This document shows, piece after piece, positions 6,277 to 6,979 of a stretch of DNA of 6,979 bases (position 1 is the stretch's first letter; each line of letters opens with the position of its first letter). The stretch lies in the NCBI GenBank assembly GCA_937863625.1, contig CALMGO010000400.1, positions 1-6,979 on the forward strand, read 5' to 3'. The stretch is from an uncultured bacterium. GTDB lineage: Bacteria > Planctomycetota > DG-23 > SLPQ01. The position numbers and the translations under genes are program-made. The notes beneath the pieces were generated by a model that did no database searches, was not told the origin of the DNA, and saw only the letters and a list, made by a program, of their open reading frames with translations.

Positions 6277-6979
6277 TGCCAGCACAATGCATGGTCTGAC
6301 ATACTTGTCCGAGGATTCCCACGCTTTTACGAGCGGTTCGACCGCGCGCGGGCTTTTTATTGCCGCCAGAGCCAGCGCCGCATTCTGCCGTACAGTCGTG
6401 TCCTCGTCGCCCAGAGCGCCCATGAGCGCGTCAACGCCTCTCTCATCTCTGTTGAGCCGGAACGCGTACGCTGCCGACCTCCGGACCTCCGTATCGGAGT
6501 CCGACCGCATGATGTCGCATAGAGTCGATATTACCCTTTCGTCGCTGAATGCGAACAGCGCCTGCGCAGCCTGCGACCTGACCTTCGCGGTTTCATCCCC
6601 GGCCGCTTTAATGAGTGTCTCCATAGCGGCCGGCTCCTTGCGCACATAAAGCAGCCTGACAGCCGCGTAACGCACTTCGGCGCTCTCATCCGAATATGCC
6701 GCAATGAGCGCCTCATTAGCCTCCTTTGTCTTGTACGGTTCCATCGCCCACGTCGCCGCCCTTCGCACGGGTTCTTCCGGATCCGTGCGTATCATCTTCG
6801 CCAGAGGCCCTACAGCCCTTTCATCGTACGTCGTTTCGTATGTAAACGCAGCCGATTTGCGCATGGCTGGGTAAACACTGTCAAGCGCCTTTAGAACGGC
6901 GTCCTTGGCCCTCGGGTCGTCATACTTCGCCAGAGCCTCTACAACTGCCCACTTGTCTTCATCCTCTACACCCATCGAT
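4843..6979 (-). CDS. HEAT-repeat protein, copy 2 (N-terminus beyond window)
   Basis: The frame is open to the right edge and ends at TAA 4845-4843; about 711 C-terminal residues are visible. Aligned with copy 1, about 350 N-terminal residues, including any membrane anchor, lie outside the window. The ATG at 6975 falls inside a HEAT repeat that aligns with copy 1 and is not a likely start. The visible part begins with HEAT repeats paralogous to copy 1 but clearly diverged (for example LAKMIRTDPEEPVRRAA against LVKMIRTDPDEPVRRAA), with one extra codon in the segment RSDSDTEVRR. From the codon at about 6277 to the stop, the sequence is identical to copy 1: first cap module, acidic linker, second HEAT block, second cap module and Pro/Lys-rich tail. 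The role is presumably the same kind of scaffold. Transcription probably ends at the hairpin at 4693-4734. Confidence 0.85.
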   Translation of the reverse strand, partial: SMGVEDEDKWAVVEALAKYDDPRAKDAVLKALDSVYPAMRKSAAFTYETTYDERAVGPLAKMIRTDPEEPVRRAATWAMEPYKTKEANEALIAAYSDESAEVRYAAVRLLYVRKEPAAMETLIKAAGDETAKVRSQAAQALFAFSDERVISTLCDIMRSDSDTEVRRSAAYAFRLNRDERGVDALMGALGDEDTTVRQNAALALAAIKSPRAVEPLVKAWESSDKYVRPCIVLALAKIEGPEADAALAQVTGGADLTEVAVTRKKYISEGSDSNMVLLTAALGATDDMQLAEALYWANKDQLRWFSEAWGEMTGNIRQLRASVDNGSRQRWPKVVKTAAQRQFDMYYAGMDSAEAKKRRQAVARLGMRLSEYFAPEAALEQAEDEMYIEEQLFGADEGWDVSRLPSEMVDADVNEELYQIEGERIKALHEELTAQDIAFAIGRLTTALKDENGQVRGTAARAIAQVGNNSVLESLSDALLDENISLRCTAASCLGHVKTEESVMVLTEALKQDIAQVRLAAIWALGDIRLPSTYDPLIAGLSDSDNGVREAAVANLAMLGDRRAVEHLLPLLNEDSPRLLVPVVLALKFMGTREAMDAIKARTAGINMEKVTTEYSQCISEGNDDLVEALIIALALNGNGWMASEYYWSGNKDLQQAAESWEDMTYRLAEPGAVYNGWDIDRESDDPSFSKWPGGTPPEPVKRKTPQKGGD

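Noticed and set aside
6973..6975. ATG at 6975 as the start of HEAT copy 2
   Set aside because: The frame stays open to the window edge, and this position aligns with the middle of the HEAT array of copy 1, about residue 350.
1456..6979. HEAT repeats as nucleotide tandem repeats or a CRISPR array
   Set aside because: The periodicity is degenerate and at the protein level only. There are no identical short repeats with unique spacers.

Overview
The window comes from a bacterial chromosome with high GC content and a strong preference for C- and G-ending codons. The argininosuccinate lyase resembles the sub-branch I associate with Bacteroidota (N-terminus of the type KLWxKN.., and an NPLGSAA motif). 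The base composition and the very large HEAT-repeat proteins would also fit several poorly cultured phyla. I cannot assign the organism from sequence alone.

Layout. Bases 1-83 hold the last 26 codons of an unidentified plus-strand gene. One base later comes a complete plus-strand argH-like gene (85-1437) for the last step of arginine synthesis. It converges, with only 18 bp between the stop codons, on a large minus-strand gene (1456-4623). That gene encodes an approximately 1055-residue HEAT-repeat protein with an N-terminal membrane anchor. Upstream of it lies a spacer of about 220 bp. The spacer holds a hairpin followed by six Ts (minus strand) and a stranded 74-bp fragment of the argH 3' end. 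A second minus-strand HEAT-repeat gene (4843-6979), paralogous to the first, then runs off the right edge of the window.

The main observation is a direct repeat of 1526 bp (1364-2889 and 4751-6276, offset 3387) in which I read no mismatch. It covers the last 74 bp of argH, the convergent spacer and the C-terminal 477 or so codons of the HEAT gene. Beyond 2889/6276 the two HEAT genes remain homologous but are clearly diverged, with one codon of length difference. Beyond 1364/4751 there is no homology. This looks like replacement of the 3' half of the second gene by that of the first, by gene conversion or unequal recombination, with the argH tail showing the direction. A collapsed or chimeric assembly is the main alternative.

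The HEAT protein is itself built from two units, each a HEAT array followed by a similar cap module of about 70 residues (ISEGxD ... YWxxNKD ... ExWxxMT ... NG ... WP). The argH-like enzyme has Pro where the first Ser of the GSSxMPQKKNP signature is expected. No mobile-element gene, RNA gene or CRISPR array was seen, and nothing ties the HEAT proteins functionally to arginine synthesis.
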